Shown here one piece after another: positions 35,541-44,750 of a stretch of DNA of 64,000 nt. The notes under the pieces are model-generated. The model did no database searches. It was not told the DNA's origin and was given only the letters and a program-made list of their open reading frames with translations. The stretch spans positions 124,001-188,000 of the forward strand of contig NZ_JACNMS010000002.1 of the NCBI RefSeq assembly GCF_020595125.1. The letters are read 5' to 3'. Each line of letters starts with the position of its first letter. Position 1 is the stretch's first letter. Origin of the DNA: Jeotgalibacillus aurantiacus (GTDB taxonomy: Bacteria > Bacillota > Bacilli > Bacillales > Jeotgalibacillaceae). A program made the position numbers and the translations under genes.

Positions 35541-36848
35541 ATGAGAATGGTCGACATCATTGAGAAAAAACGTAATGGCGGCGAATTATCACAGGCAGAA
35601 ATCAACTTTGTGATTGAAGGTTACACAAATGAGACGATTCCTGATTATCAGGTCAGCGCTCTTTTAATGGCCATTTATTTTGAAGGAATGTCTCAGCAGG
35701 AACGTGCAGATCTGACAATGGCAATGGTTGAATCAGGTGATCAGATTGACCTTTCAGCGATTGAAGGGGTTAAAGTCGACAAGCACTCGACTGGGGGAGT
35801 TGGTGACACAACAACCTTAATTCTTGGACCACTGGTTGCAGCTGTTGGCGTTCCGGTTGCGAAAATGAGCGGACGCGGTCTTGGGCATACAGGTGGAACG
35901 ATTGATAAACTGGAAGCGGTTCCCGGGTTTCATGTAGAGCTTTCAAGTGAGGAATTCACCCGTCTTGTCAATGAAGAAAAGCTTGCTGTTATCGGACAAA
36001 GCGGTAACCTGACGCCTGCTGATAAAAAGCTGTATGCACTTCGTGATGTTACAGCAACAGTTAACAGCATCCCGCTTATTGCTTCCTCAATTATGAGTAA
36101 AAAAATTGCGGCAGGAGCGGATGCGATCGTACTTGATGTGAAAACCGGTGCAGGTGCGTTTATGAAAGACGAAGCGCAGGCACGTGAACTTGCAGAAGCC
36201 ATGGTGCGTATTGGAAACAACGTTGGCCGTAAAACGATGGCTGTCATTTCGGATATGAGCCAGCCGCTTGGATTAGCGATCGGTAATGCGCTTGAAGTAA
36301 AAGAAGCCATCGATACGCTGAAAGGTGAAGGTCCTGAGGATTTAACAGAGCTATGTTTAGTCCTCGGCAGCTACATGGTTTACCTTGCGGGTAAAGCAGG
36401 CAGTCTTGAAGAGGCAAGAACAAAGCTTGAAGAAGTCATTAGGAATGGAGAAGCACTCAACCGTTTCAAAGCGTTCCTTGCAGGACAGGGTGGGGATGCA
36501 TCTGTTGTTGATGATCCATCAAGACTCCCTCAGGCTGAGCATAAAATTGAGCTTGAGGCAAAAGAAAGCGGTAAGGTCAGCCGGATTGTTGCGGACAGTG
36601 TCGGAACAGCAGCCATGTGGCTTGGAGCAGGCCGCGCAACAAAAGAAAGTGAAATTGACCTCGCAGTCGGCTTAATGCTGAATAAAAAAGTTGGCGATTC
36701 CGTTGAAAAGGGAGAATCACTTGTAACGATTTATGCGAATGATTTGACCGAAGTGGAGCGCGTTAAAGAAAAGCTGTATGAAAGTATCATTGTATCAGAG
36801 GAAGGACATGCGCCAGCCCTGATCGTTGGTGAAGTAACAGGAGAATAA
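35541..36848 (+). CDS. pdp: Pyrimidine-nucleoside phosphorylase
   Basis: A 435-residue enzyme cleaving uridine, thymidine and deoxyuridine with phosphate to sugar-1-phosphate, which deoB then isomerises. [21 protein letters not shown] is the phosphate-binding signature; [16 protein letters not shown] and [17 protein letters not shown] are further landmarks, and a C-terminal biotinyl-like domain ends the protein. Start ATG follows CGGGGAAA. Terminated by a strong hairpin. Confidence 0.95.
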   Translation: MRMVDIIEKKRNGGELSQAEINFVIEGYTNETIPDYQVSALLMAIYFEGMSQQERADLTMAMVESGDQIDLSAIEGVKVDKHSTGGVGDTTTLILGPLVAAVGVPVAKMSGRGLGHTGGTIDKLEAVPGFHVELSSEEFTRLVNEEKLAVIGQSGNLTPADKKLYALRDVTATVNSIPLIASSIMSKKIAAGADAIVLDVKTGAGAFMKDEAQARELAEAMVRIGNNVGRKTMAVISDMSQPLGLAIGNALEVKEAIDTLKGEGPEDLTELCLVLGSYMVYLAGKAGSLEEARTKLEEVIRNGEALNRFKAFLAGQGGDASVVDDPSRLPQAEHKIELEAKESGKVSRIVADSVGTAAMWLGAGRATKESEIDLAVGLMLNKKVGDSVEKGESLVTIYANDLTEVERVKEKLYESIIVSEEGHAPALIVGEVTGE

Positions 36849-36897
36849 ATCTGAATATCAGCCCCCGGCTTCACGGCCTGGACTGACATAATCATAG

Positions 36898-36935
36898 AAG
36901 CGGGACATGCTCAGATTGGAGCTGTCCCGCTTTTT
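36898..36935 (+). terminator. Terminator of deoB-pdp
   Basis: AAGCGGGACA and TGTCCCGCTT enclose the loop, with TTTT after it. Confidence 0.88.
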
Positions 36936-36966
36936 CTATGGCGAAAAGGCATCAGTTGACCAAAAT

Positions 36967-36996
36967 GTATAAAACCTTTCCATCTTAGAAAAAATA
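36967..36996 (+). promoter_or_regulatory. SigF-type promoter of dacF
   Basis: GTATA (36967-36971), a 15-bp spacer and AGAAAAAATA (36987-36996) match the SigF/SigG consensus GYATA-N15-GGNNANANTR at all conserved positions except the first G of the -10. In B. subtilis the forespore sigma SigF drives dacF and re-reads spoIIA from this point. Confidence 0.75.
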
Positions 36997-37026
36997 AAGA
37001 AAAAGCATGGGAAAGGTGTGAGCAAC

Positions 37027-38178
37027 ATGAAAAAAATTCTCACAATGTTTATCGCAGCAGGGTTCTTTTTTTCAGCATCGTCAGTATCAGCAGAGGAAAA
37101 CAGTCTGATGAATGGTGTCAAATCAGGAATTTTGATCGATGAAAACACGGGTATGATCCTGCTCGAGAAAAATGCAAACGAAAAATTACCACCTGCTTCA
37201 ATGACAAAAATTGGAACACTTCTGATGATTATGGAGGCGATTGATTCCGGAAAGCTGAAGTGGACGGATGAAGTGCAGGCAAGTGAAGAAGCTGCGTCGA
37301 TGGGCGGTTCCCAGGTTTATTTAAAAGAAGGCGAAACGATGACGGTGGAGGAAATGGTCAAGGCGATCTCAGTGGCCTCTGCAAATGATGCTTCAGTGGC
37401 TATGGCAGAGCATCTCGCCGGCTCTGAGGCTGCCCTTGTGGATCAGATAAACAAAAAAGCCAAATCGCTTGGATTGACGAATACGACATTTAAAAATGTG
37501 ACGGGACTGCCGGCAGAAGGTCATGAGAGCACGGCGAATGATATGGCCATACTTGCTAAAGAACTGCTCAGACATAAAAAAATTACGGAGTTTACGGGAA
37601 TTTACGAGGACTTTTTAAGGCAGGATGCAGAAGAGCCGTTCTGGCTCGTGAATACGAATAAACTCGTACGCTCCTATAAAGGCGCAGACGGACTGAAAAC
37701 AGGATTCACAAAAGAGGCTATGTATTGTTTAACTGCAACTGCACAAAAAAACAATATGCGGTTAATTTCAGTCGTGTTTGGAGCCGAAACGTCTGCTGAA
37801 AGAAACCGAATTACTGCAGGAATACTGGATTACGGGTTTACCCATTATCAGACAAAGACCTTATATAAAGCGGGCCATGCCATTGCAGAGGTAAAGATCA
37901 GTAAAGGGGCTCCGCATGAAGTAAAGGCCGTCATTGACCAGCCGTTATCGTGGCTCAATGATGGAAAGAAGGAAGCAAACGTCCAAAAAATCATCAGTGT
38001 TGACCGTGACCTTAAAGCTCCAATGAAAAAAGGGACACAGGTTGGCAGTGTGATTCTAAAGGTGGATGGCAAAGAAGTTAAAGAGCTGCCGCTTTTGACA
38101 AAACATGAGGTAAAGCGGGCATCGTGGGGAGATTTGTTTAACCGTAGCTTATTAGAACTGACGGATGGAACAAAATAA
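37027..38178 (+). CDS. dacF: Sporulation D-alanyl-D-alanine carboxypeptidase DacF
   Basis: A 383-residue penicillin-binding protein of the S11 family that trims peptide side chains of spore peptidoglycan from the forespore side. Signal peptide to about SVSAEE; catalytic SxxK is SMTK, SxN is SAN and KTG is LKTGFT. The C-terminal PBP5-like beta domain follows (from about residue 270). ATG 37027 is preceded by GAAAGGTG; an alternative GTG is 9 nt upstream. It stands before spoIIA as in B. subtilis, and a SigF-like promoter precedes it. Confidence 0.92.
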   Translation: MKKILTMFIAAGFFFSASSVSAEENSLMNGVKSGILIDENTGMILLEKNANEKLPPASMTKIGTLLMIMEAIDSGKLKWTDEVQASEEAASMGGSQVYLKEGETMTVEEMVKAISVASANDASVAMAEHLAGSEAALVDQINKKAKSLGLTNTTFKNVTGLPAEGHESTANDMAILAKELLRHKKITEFTGIYEDFLRQDAEEPFWLVNTNKLVRSYKGADGLKTGFTKEAMYCLTATAQKNNMRLISVVFGAETSAERNRITAGILDYGFTHYQTKTLYKAGHAIAEVKISKGAPHEVKAVIDQPLSWLNDGKKEANVQKIISVDRDLKAPMKKGTQVGSVILKVDGKEVKELPLLTKHEVKRASWGDLFNRSLLELTDGTK

Positions 38179-38216
38179 GTCGATTTCGTTCTATTTTTTT
38201 CTATTAATGTCACCTT

Positions 38217-38244
38217 GAAGGAATTTCAGCCGTTTAGCGTGAAT
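38217..38244 (+). promoter_or_regulatory. SigH-type promoter of spoIIA
   Basis: GAAGGAATT (38217-38225) fits the SigH -35 RNAGGAWWW; after 12 bp comes CGTGAAT (38238-38244), matching RNNGAAT except the first base. Placement 90 bp before spoIIAA agrees with the known SigH/Spo0A start of this operon. No convincing Spo0A box was found. Confidence 0.6.
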
Positions 38245-38337
38245 ACCTGATTTGTATTTTATGTGATCGCGTGTGTGAAAAGATGTGCCTGAGGCATGGA
38301 CTTCATCAGACGCATATGACAGAAAGGGGAATCATAA

Positions 38338-38691
38338 ATGGCGTGTAAGGTAGAAGCTGAAATCAAGGGGAATATTCTGCTGTTAAGAATGGAAGGGGAG
38401 CTTGACCATCACGAGGTGGAGTCCATCAGAAGTGAATTATCTGAGCTGATGGATAAAAATGCGATTAAACACCTTGTGCTAAACCTTTCTAATCTGGAGT
38501 TTATGGACAGTTCAGGTCTCGGTTTGATCCTTGGCAGATACAAATCCATTCAAAAAGCTGGTGGAAATGTCGTTTTATGTTCAGCTTCACCGCAGGTAAA
38601 AAGACTGTTTGAAATGTCAGGGATGTTCAGAATTTTAATGGTGGAGCTGTCAGAGGAACGGGCATTCTCAAGATTGGGGGCCGTACAATGA
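38338..38691 (+). CDS. spoIIAA: Anti-sigma F factor antagonist SpoIIAA
   Basis: A 117-residue STAS-domain protein. The phosphorylated serine is Ser58 in FMDSSGLGLILGRY. Dephosphorylated by SpoIIE after septation, it displaces SigF from SpoIIAB. Start ATG follows GAAAGGGG. The spoIIAB ATG overlaps its stop, so the partners are coupled at the right ratio. Full length for the family. Confidence 0.96.
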   Translation: MACKVEAEIKGNILLLRMEGELDHHEVESIRSELSELMDKNAIKHLVLNLSNLEFMDSSGLGLILGRYKSIQKAGGNVVLCSASPQVKRLFEMSGMFRILMVELSEERAFSRLGAVQ

Positions 38692-39128
38692 ATAACAGCC
38701 TGACGTGTACGTTTAAATCAATCAGTGAAAATGAAGCGCTTGCCAGAATGATCGCAGCTTCATTTGCAGCGTCATATGACCCGACCATCGGGGAGTTAAG
38801 CGATATTAAAACAGTTGTTTCAGAAGCCGTTACCAACGCCATCATTCACGGCTACAATGGGGAAGAGGACCATGAGGTTTATATGAAAATGACTATGATG
38901 GACCGTGTGCTGAAGATTGAAGTCAGGGATACGGGAAAAGGTATTGCAGAAGTAGAAAAAGCGATGGAGCCTCTTTATACATCCCGCCCTGACATGGAGA
39001 GATCTGGAATGGGATTTACCATTATGGACCACTTCATGGATGGCGTTGAAGTAATCTCTGAACCTGGCAAAGGTACGACTGTAAAAATGACAAAACAGCT
39101 GACATCCGTTCAGGCTGAATGTCATTAG
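38688..39128 (+). CDS. spoIIAB: Anti-sigma F factor / serine kinase SpoIIAB
   Basis: A 146-residue GHKL-fold kinase: N-box EAVTNAIIHGY, G1 box RDTGKGI, and SGMGFTIM near the lid. It binds and inhibits SigF and phosphorylates SpoIIAA. It overlaps spoIIAA by 4 nt and precedes sigF by 10 nt. Complete and normal in length. Confidence 0.96.
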   Translation: MNNSLTCTFKSISENEALARMIAASFAASYDPTIGELSDIKTVVSEAVTNAIIHGYNGEEDHEVYMKMTMMDRVLKIEVRDTGKGIAEVEKAMEPLYTSRPDMERSGMGFTIMDHFMDGVEVISEPGKGTTVKMTKQLTSVQAECH

Positions 39129-39138
39129 GGGCGGACTG

Positions 39139-39882
39139 ATGAGTTCATATCCGGTTAACCACGAAACGGTCAGGGAATGGATTCGGCAAAGTCAGTCAGG
39201 AGATGAGAGCGCGCGGGAAAGAATGGTTGAAAGCAACATCAGGCTTGTCTGGTCAGTCGTTCAGCGTTTTCAAAACAGGGGATATGATCAGGATGATCTG
39301 TTTCAGATCGGTGCGATCGGCCTTTTAAAAGCGGTCGATAAATTTGATTTGAGCTATAACGTGAGGTTTTCCACTTATGCTGTTCCGATGATTATCGGTG
39401 AAATTCAGCGGTTTTTGAGAGATGATGGGTCGGTAAAGGTCAGTCGCTCCATTAAAGAGCTGGCGATTAAAGTGAAAAGAGCAAAAGAAGCTTTAAGCAG
39501 TCAGCTCGGCAGGTTACCTACTGTCAATGAAATTGCAGCGCACCTGGATGTTACCCCTGATGATGTTCTGCTGTCACAGGAAGCCTCAAGGGCTCCATCC
39601 TCCATTCATGAGACTGTATATGAGAATGAAGGTGATCCGATTACACTGCTTGATCAGCTGTCTGCTGATAACGGTGGATGGTTTCATCAAATCGCGATTA
39701 AAGAAGCACTGCTGACGCTGGAACAAAGGGACCGGAAAATCATTTTTCTCAGGTATTATATGGACTGCACACAATCGGAGGTTGCTGAAAAGCTCGGCAT
39801 TTCGCAAGTTCAGGTATCCAGAATCGAAAAAAGGGTGCTGCAGTCAATCCGGCACTGGATGGAAGAGGCTCAGGAGGCGTAA
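39139..39882 (+). CDS. sigF: Forespore sigma factor F
   Basis: A 247-residue SigB/F/G-class sigma factor. Region 2 holds ESNIRLVWSVVQRF, YDQDDLFQIGAIGLLKAVDKFD and FSTYAVPMIIGEIQRFLRDDG; region 4 ends with SEVAEKLGISQVQVSRIEKR. It directs the first forespore-specific transcription. Third gene of spoIIA (spoIIAC). Only 16 bp separate it from spoVAA, so read-through is likely. Confidence 0.96.
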   Translation: MSSYPVNHETVREWIRQSQSGDESARERMVESNIRLVWSVVQRFQNRGYDQDDLFQIGAIGLLKAVDKFDLSYNVRFSTYAVPMIIGEIQRFLRDDGSVKVSRSIKELAIKVKRAKEALSSQLGRLPTVNEIAAHLDVTPDDVLLSQEASRAPSSIHETVYENEGDPITLLDQLSADNGGWFHQIAIKEALLTLEQRDRKIIFLRYYMDCTQSEVAEKLGISQVQVSRIEKRVLQSIRHWMEEAQEA

Positions 39883-39898
39883 AAAAGGGTGAAAGCAC

Positions 39899-40486
39899 AT
39901 GATCATCACGTTACGGATGAAAGGGAAATCCGGATTTAGCGGGAAAGATATTACCTTGAAGGATATTGCTGATATTATCTCACATCACGACACAGATAAA
40001 ATAAAAAACCTCGTGGTGGGAGAGTGGGGTCAAACAACCGGGAGATACAAGCTGATTGAGCAATATCATGTTGAATCAGTCATAAAACATAAGCACAACG
40101 AGGTTCATATTAAATGGATTGGCCCGCCGCATACGTTGCTTGATTATGGATCCAGTCAATCTTCACCTTCATTCCTGCTGTTTTTATTCGCCTGGCTTCT
40201 TCTGTTTTCAGGTGCAGCACTTACCATCATGTATTTTCATGAGGATGTCAGCATGGCGGAATCCCAGATTGCTCTGACTGAAATGCTTGGTGGAAGTAAC
40301 CCGTTATGGTTTCAAATTCCGTATTCTTTTGGTCTTGGTATTGGTATGTACTTATTCTTCAACCGTTTTTTGAATAAGAAATTTTCAGATGAACCGAGCC
40401 CTCTCGAGATGGAAGTCCATCATTATGAAAAATCATTAGCGGATTTTTTGACAGAGCAGGAAAAGGCGCGAAATCGAAATGGCTGA
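39899..40486 (+). CDS. spoVAA: Stage V sporulation protein AA
   Basis: A 195-residue membrane protein: an N-terminal soluble domain of about 110 residues (IITLRMKGKSGFSGKDITLKD) and two transmembrane helices in the C-terminal half. It belongs to the SpoVA set needed for dipicolinic acid movement in spores. It starts after AAAGGGTGAAAG and overlaps spoVAB by 8 nt. Somewhat shorter than the B. subtilis protein. Confidence 0.88.
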   Translation: MIITLRMKGKSGFSGKDITLKDIADIISHHDTDKIKNLVVGEWGQTTGRYKLIEQYHVESVIKHKHNEVHIKWIGPPHTLLDYGSSQSSPSFLLFLFAWLLLFSGAALTIMYFHEDVSMAESQIALTEMLGGSNPLWFQIPYSFGLGIGMYLFFNRFLNKKFSDEPSPLEMEVHHYEKSLADFLTEQEKARNRNG

Positions 40487-40910
40487 ACATCTTCTTCTGT
40501 TATTTCTCGGTCTGTCATCAGGCCTTGCAGTGGGAGGAGGGTTTACAGCCTTTCTTTTTGCGCTCGGCATTATTCCGCGACTGGTGGATCTGACGAAAAC
40601 AAAAAGCAGGTTATCACTGCTTGAAGCAGCACTCGTTATGGGGGCAATGTCTGTATGCATCATGATGATATCCGGGTGGACCTTCGTGAATGCCGTGATT
40701 TTAGTTCCTTTCATTGGGCTGTTTTCCGGTATGTTTGTCGGCATGCTCGCAGGAGCCCTGACTGAAGTGTTAAAAATAATTCCCCTGATTGCCAGAAGAC
40801 TGAATAGCCATACACGGCTTCAGGCAATAATAATGGCAATTATCACTGGCAAAATAGCCGGATCCCTGTTTTACTGGCTGATCTATTTGCCATATTTGAA
40901 AGGGGAATAG
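40479..40910 (+). CDS. spoVAB: Stage V sporulation protein AB
   Basis: A 143-residue protein with four hydrophobic helices (LLLLFLGLSSGLAVGGGF, AALVMGAMSVCIMMISGW, and so on). Its position after spoVAA, with an 8-nt overlap, and its length agree with SpoVAB. It is a membrane component of the spore channel complex. The genes that normally follow (AC, AD, AEB, AEA) are absent and spoVAF begins 5 nt later. Confidence 0.87.
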   Translation: MAEHLLLLFLGLSSGLAVGGGFTAFLFALGIIPRLVDLTKTKSRLSLLEAALVMGAMSVCIMMISGWTFVNAVILVPFIGLFSGMFVGMLAGALTEVLKIIPLIARRLNSHTRLQAIIMAIITGKIAGSLFYWLIYLPYLKGE

Positions 40911-40914
40911 AACA

Positions 40915-42366
40915 ATGCTGCCAACACATAATCATGAGCTCGACCTGTGGCTTGAAGAACACGCCGGCCTCGGGAAGAGCTTCGATTTTTTAGTCAGACA
41001 TATGATGATCCATGATCACCTGATCAGTCTTTATGCCGTAAACGGCCTATGCGAAACGAGATTCATTATGGAAATTCTTGATGAACTCACAGGTGATTCA
41101 GACGCCGTTCCACCTCATATGAATACATGGGTGAAAAACAGGCTGATTCATCATTCGGTTGAGTCCACTGATTCGAAGCAGGCGCTTGTAAGACAGGTTT
41201 TTTCAGGATTGATTGCCATAAAAGTCGATGGAGAACCGGATTGTTTTCTGATTGACGTGAGGAGTTATCCCGGCAGGCAGCCTGAAGAACCTGATACTGA
41301 AAAAGTAGTCAGAGGATCCAGAGACGGATTTGTGGAAAACATCATCGTGAACACAGCCTTAACAAGAAGAAGAATAAGAGACCCGGGACTCCGTTTTGAA
41401 ATGCTGGAGGTTGGGGAACGGTCTAAAATGGATGTTGCAATCGGTTATATCAAAGGGCTTGCCAATGACGAACTCGTTCAGGTGATCAAAAAAGAGATTG
41501 AACCGATTAAAACGGACGGATTAATCATGACTGACAAATCACTGGAAGAGTATATCGTGAAGCAGGGATTTAATCCATATCCGCTCGTGCGATATACAGA
41601 AAGAGCCGATATTGCAGCAGAGCACCTACTCGAAGGGCATGTATGTGTGTACGTCGATACTTCGCCAAGTGTCATGATTACACCTTCTACTTTTTTTCAT
41701 CATATCCAGCATGCAGAAGAATTCAGACAGTCTCCTGCAGTCGGAACCTTCATCCGGTTTATCAGGATACTCGGAATCATCGCATCCGTATTTCTCTTAC
41801 CGCTGTGGTACCTGCTTGCCATTGATCCCGGACTGAAACCGGAATCACTTGAATTTCTCGGGATGAAAGAAGATACTGCGGTTCCCCTGATTGTACAGCT
41901 GCTGATTGCCGATATCGGAATTGAATTTTTAAGGATGGCAGCCATTCACACCCCAACGCCGCTGTCGACCGCGATGGGTCTGATTGCGGCAGTTTTGATC
42001 GGACAGATTGCCATTGATGTTGGGCTTTTCGTTCCGGAAGTCATTTTGTATGTTGCGCTGGCTGCCATTGGAACATTTGCCACACCAAGCTATGAATTGA
42101 GTGTGGCAAACAAGATGGCACGTGTCCTTTTAATGCTTCTTGTTTGGATATTTCACATCAGTGGATTTGTGATTGGACTTACACTTATGCTGCTTTTCCT
42201 GATGAGAATAAAAGTCTTTTCAGTTCCTTATTTATGGCCACTCGTTCCATTTCGTCCGCTTGCGTTGATTCATGTGCTGATCAGAATGCCGGTTACCCGA
42301 TCGTTTGTACGTCCGATGATCGTCAAAACAAAAGACCGTGTCAGACAAAAACCGTCAGAGAAATGA
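40915..42366 (+). CDS. spoVAF: Stage V sporulation protein AF (GerA family)
   Basis: A 483-residue protein of the GerA/SpoVAF family: a long cytosolic N-terminal domain (to about residue 275; landmarks VRGSRDGFVENIIVNTALTR and RRRIRDPGL), then five transmembrane helices. In B. subtilis SpoVAF joins a germination channel complex with YqhR/FigP. It starts at ATG after AAAGGGGAAT, 5 nt behind spoVAB. GerA-type membership also allows a germinant-receptor A subunit, but the spoVA context decides for SpoVAF. Confidence 0.9.
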   Translation: MLPTHNHELDLWLEEHAGLGKSFDFLVRHMMIHDHLISLYAVNGLCETRFIMEILDELTGDSDAVPPHMNTWVKNRLIHHSVESTDSKQALVRQVFSGLIAIKVDGEPDCFLIDVRSYPGRQPEEPDTEKVVRGSRDGFVENIIVNTALTRRRIRDPGLRFEMLEVGERSKMDVAIGYIKGLANDELVQVIKKEIEPIKTDGLIMTDKSLEEYIVKQGFNPYPLVRYTERADIAAEHLLEGHVCVYVDTSPSVMITPSTFFHHIQHAEEFRQSPAVGTFIRFIRILGIIASVFLLPLWYLLAIDPGLKPESLEFLGMKEDTAVPLIVQLLIADIGIEFLRMAAIHTPTPLSTAMGLIAAVLIGQIAIDVGLFVPEVILYVALAAIGTFATPSYELSVANKMARVLLMLLVWIFHISGFVIGLTLMLLFLMRIKVFSVPYLWPLVPFRPLALIHVLIRMPVTRSFVRPMIVKTKDRVRQKPSEK

Positions 42367-42395
42367 CATTGCAATAAAACGCTTTAGTGTGATAG

Positions 42396-42426
42396 AGTAC
42401 TTACTATCTATAAGTATGTAAGTACT
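42396..42426 (+). promoter_or_regulatory. Inverted repeat before lysA
   Basis: A perfect 9-bp inverted repeat, AGTACTTAC (42396-42404) and GTAAGTACT (42418-42426), ends about 24 bp before the lysA start. It could be an operator or an mRNA hairpin. It is too short and unlike in form to be a lysine riboswitch. Confidence 0.5.
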
Positions 42427-42450
42427 GCTATGGCGGAAAGGAATAAGAAC

Positions 42451-43770
42451 ATGCATTATTACGGAACATCAGGTATCAATGAAAAAGGTCACCTGACCAT
42501 AGGTGGCGTCGACACGATTGAACTGGCGGAAAAATACGGCACGCCTTTATATGTATATGACACGGCTCTGATCAGGGAACGTGCAAGAGGATTTAAGGAA
42601 ACGTTTGAAAAGCTTGGAGTATCATCACAGGTTGCATACGCAAGTAAAGCTTTCTCTTCGATTGCCATGATTCAGCTTATTGAGGAAGAAGGGCTCAGCC
42701 TGGATGTCGTATCAGGAGGAGAACTGTATACGGCTCTTAAAGCAGGGTTTAACCCGGAAAAAATTCATTTTCACGGGAACAATAAAAGCAGACATGAAAT
42801 AGAGATGGCACTTGATGCAGGAGTAGGCTGTTTTGTCGTGGACAACTTTTATGAGCTTGAGCTGTTACCTGAAGTGTGTAAAGAAAAAAATACGACTGCC
42901 AGTATTTTGCTCCGTGTAACACCTGGAATTGAAGCGCATACCCATGATTATATTCTGACTGGACAGGATGATTCGAAATTTGGATTCGGCCTTCAGAACG
43001 GTCAGGCAGACGAGGCTTTACAATCAGCGCTTGAAAATCAAAATCTTCGAGTGCTCGGTCTGCACTGTCATATCGGGTCTCAGATCTTCGAAACAACCGG
43101 CTTTATTAAAGCTGCTGAAAGAATGATTGAAAAGCTGGCTGAGTGGAAAGAGCGCCACAGCTTCGAATCAGAAGTGTTAAATCTTGGTGGGGGATTCGGT
43201 ATCAGATATACAGAAGAGGATACTCCGATCGCACCGGCAAGATATGTAGAAGACATTATCAGTCATGTGAAGGATCAGATGGGTCAGCGTCATTTGTCTA
43301 TGCCTGAGATCTGGATTGAACCCGGGCGCTCACTTGTAGGGGATGCAGGAACGACGCTGTATAAAGTCGGTTCTACAAAAGAGGTACCTGATATCAGGAC
43401 TTATCTGGCAGTAGACGGTGGAATGAGCGATAACATCAGACCGGCGCTTTACAAGGCGCGTTATGAGGCAGTGATCGCCAATCATCCGGAAGCTGTGAAT
43501 GACAACGTTGTATCGATTGCCGGTAAATGCTGTGAATCTGGAGATATGCTGATCTGGGACTTACCAATCAGTGATGCTAACCCGGGAGATGTCCTGGCTG
43601 TATTCTGTACAGGCGCATACGGTTACGCGATGGCAAACAACTATAACAGAATTCCAAGACCTGCCGTCGTATTTGTTGAAAATGGAGAATCTGAGCTGAT
43701 CATCGAGAGAGAAAGCTATAAAGATCTGATCAGACATGACAGACCATTAAAAGCAGGAAACAAGCAATGA
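42451..43770 (+). CDS. lysA: Diaminopimelate decarboxylase
   Basis: A 439-residue PLP enzyme making L-lysine from meso-diaminopimelate. The Schiff-base lysine is in VAYASKAFSS; HCHIGSQI and GGGFGIRY bind cofactor; CCESGDML holds the active-site cysteine near the dimer interface. ATG 42451 follows GGAAAGGA; a 21-nt upstream start is rejected because that extension carries the ribosome-binding site. The length equals B. subtilis LysA, and it follows spoVAF as it does there. Confidence 0.95.
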   Translation: MHYYGTSGINEKGHLTIGGVDTIELAEKYGTPLYVYDTALIRERARGFKETFEKLGVSSQVAYASKAFSSIAMIQLIEEEGLSLDVVSGGELYTALKAGFNPEKIHFHGNNKSRHEIEMALDAGVGCFVVDNFYELELLPEVCKEKNTTASILLRVTPGIEAHTHDYILTGQDDSKFGFGLQNGQADEALQSALENQNLRVLGLHCHIGSQIFETTGFIKAAERMIEKLAEWKERHSFESEVLNLGGGFGIRYTEEDTPIAPARYVEDIISHVKDQMGQRHLSMPEIWIEPGRSLVGDAGTTLYKVGSTKEVPDIRTYLAVDGGMSDNIRPALYKARYEAVIANHPEAVNDNVVSIAGKCCESGDMLIWDLPISDANPGDVLAVFCTGAYGYAMANNYNRIPRPAVVFVENGESELIIERESYKDLIRHDRPLKAGNKQ

Positions 43771-43853
43771 AAAAACAGAATGCGATTACTTTTATCGTGC
43801 TTTTAATCCTTGCTGTCATATGGGGAATTATTTACTGGGCATTTATTGCGTAA
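43767..43853 (+). CDS. Single-span membrane miniprotein coupled to lysA
   Basis: A 28-residue frame, basic start MKKQN then one hydrophobic helix (AITFIVLLILAVIWGIIYWAFIA). Its ATG overlaps the lysA stop (ATGA), with AGGAAA 8 nt upstream. The composition is that of a real membrane peptide and coupling would guarantee translation. I do not recognise the family. Expression is not proven. Confidence 0.6.
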   Translation: MKKQNAITFIVLLILAVIWGIIYWAFIA

Positions 43854-43920
43854 AACAGGTATTTTGGCCGTGATTGAATTCACACAGGGTTTCTAGTATG
43901 ATTAAGAGCGGCAGCAGTAA

Positions 43921-44362
<442 letters not shown>

Positions 44363-44373
44363 AATTAAAAACC

Positions 44374-44634
44374 GTGCCGGGGACATCCTCCGCTTTCCAT
44401 TGTCTAGCTGCGACGAGCAGGGACTAGCAAACTTCCCGTCCCCTCGTCCGATAAGTCAACATCAGTTCACTGCGTTCACTGTGTTTCCTTTATCTCCGTC
44501 GGGGCCAGTCCAGTTTGTACGTCCCTGAGCGCCCGCCTCCGCTTTTCAGTGGCCGGGCGGTGAACCCGCTGTGCTTCGCACATCGGTTTCACCTGTCCCT
44601 TTCCGCCATAGGAGTCTCCGGATGTCCCCGGCAC
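44374..44634 (-). repeat. Interspersed palindromic element, copy G (long form)
   Basis: A 261-bp element with perfect 15-bp arms GTGCCGGGGACATCC (44374-44388) and GGATGTCCCCGGCAC (44620-44634), in reverse orientation. Read on the minus strand, the tip of the first module is TGTGC-GAA-GCACA, fully paired. The second module has diverged from copies A and C but keeps GATAAGTCA and TCGGGGC. AAAAACC precedes the left arm. It lies at a break in gene order between ribT and ypuF. Confidence 0.85.
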
Positions 44635-44750
44635 TAATATGTTGTGTTCTTCTATTGCTATTTATAGAGTGGTTTAAGGAAATTGTAAAAATTAAAGCAT
44701 TTTAAGCTGATTGTAAACCACAAATGGACATTCTCCAACTGCGTGAGGGG

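Noticed and set aside
35930-36310. 126-codon minus-strand frame inside pdp
   Set aside because: Antisense shadow of a confident gene with no start signal.
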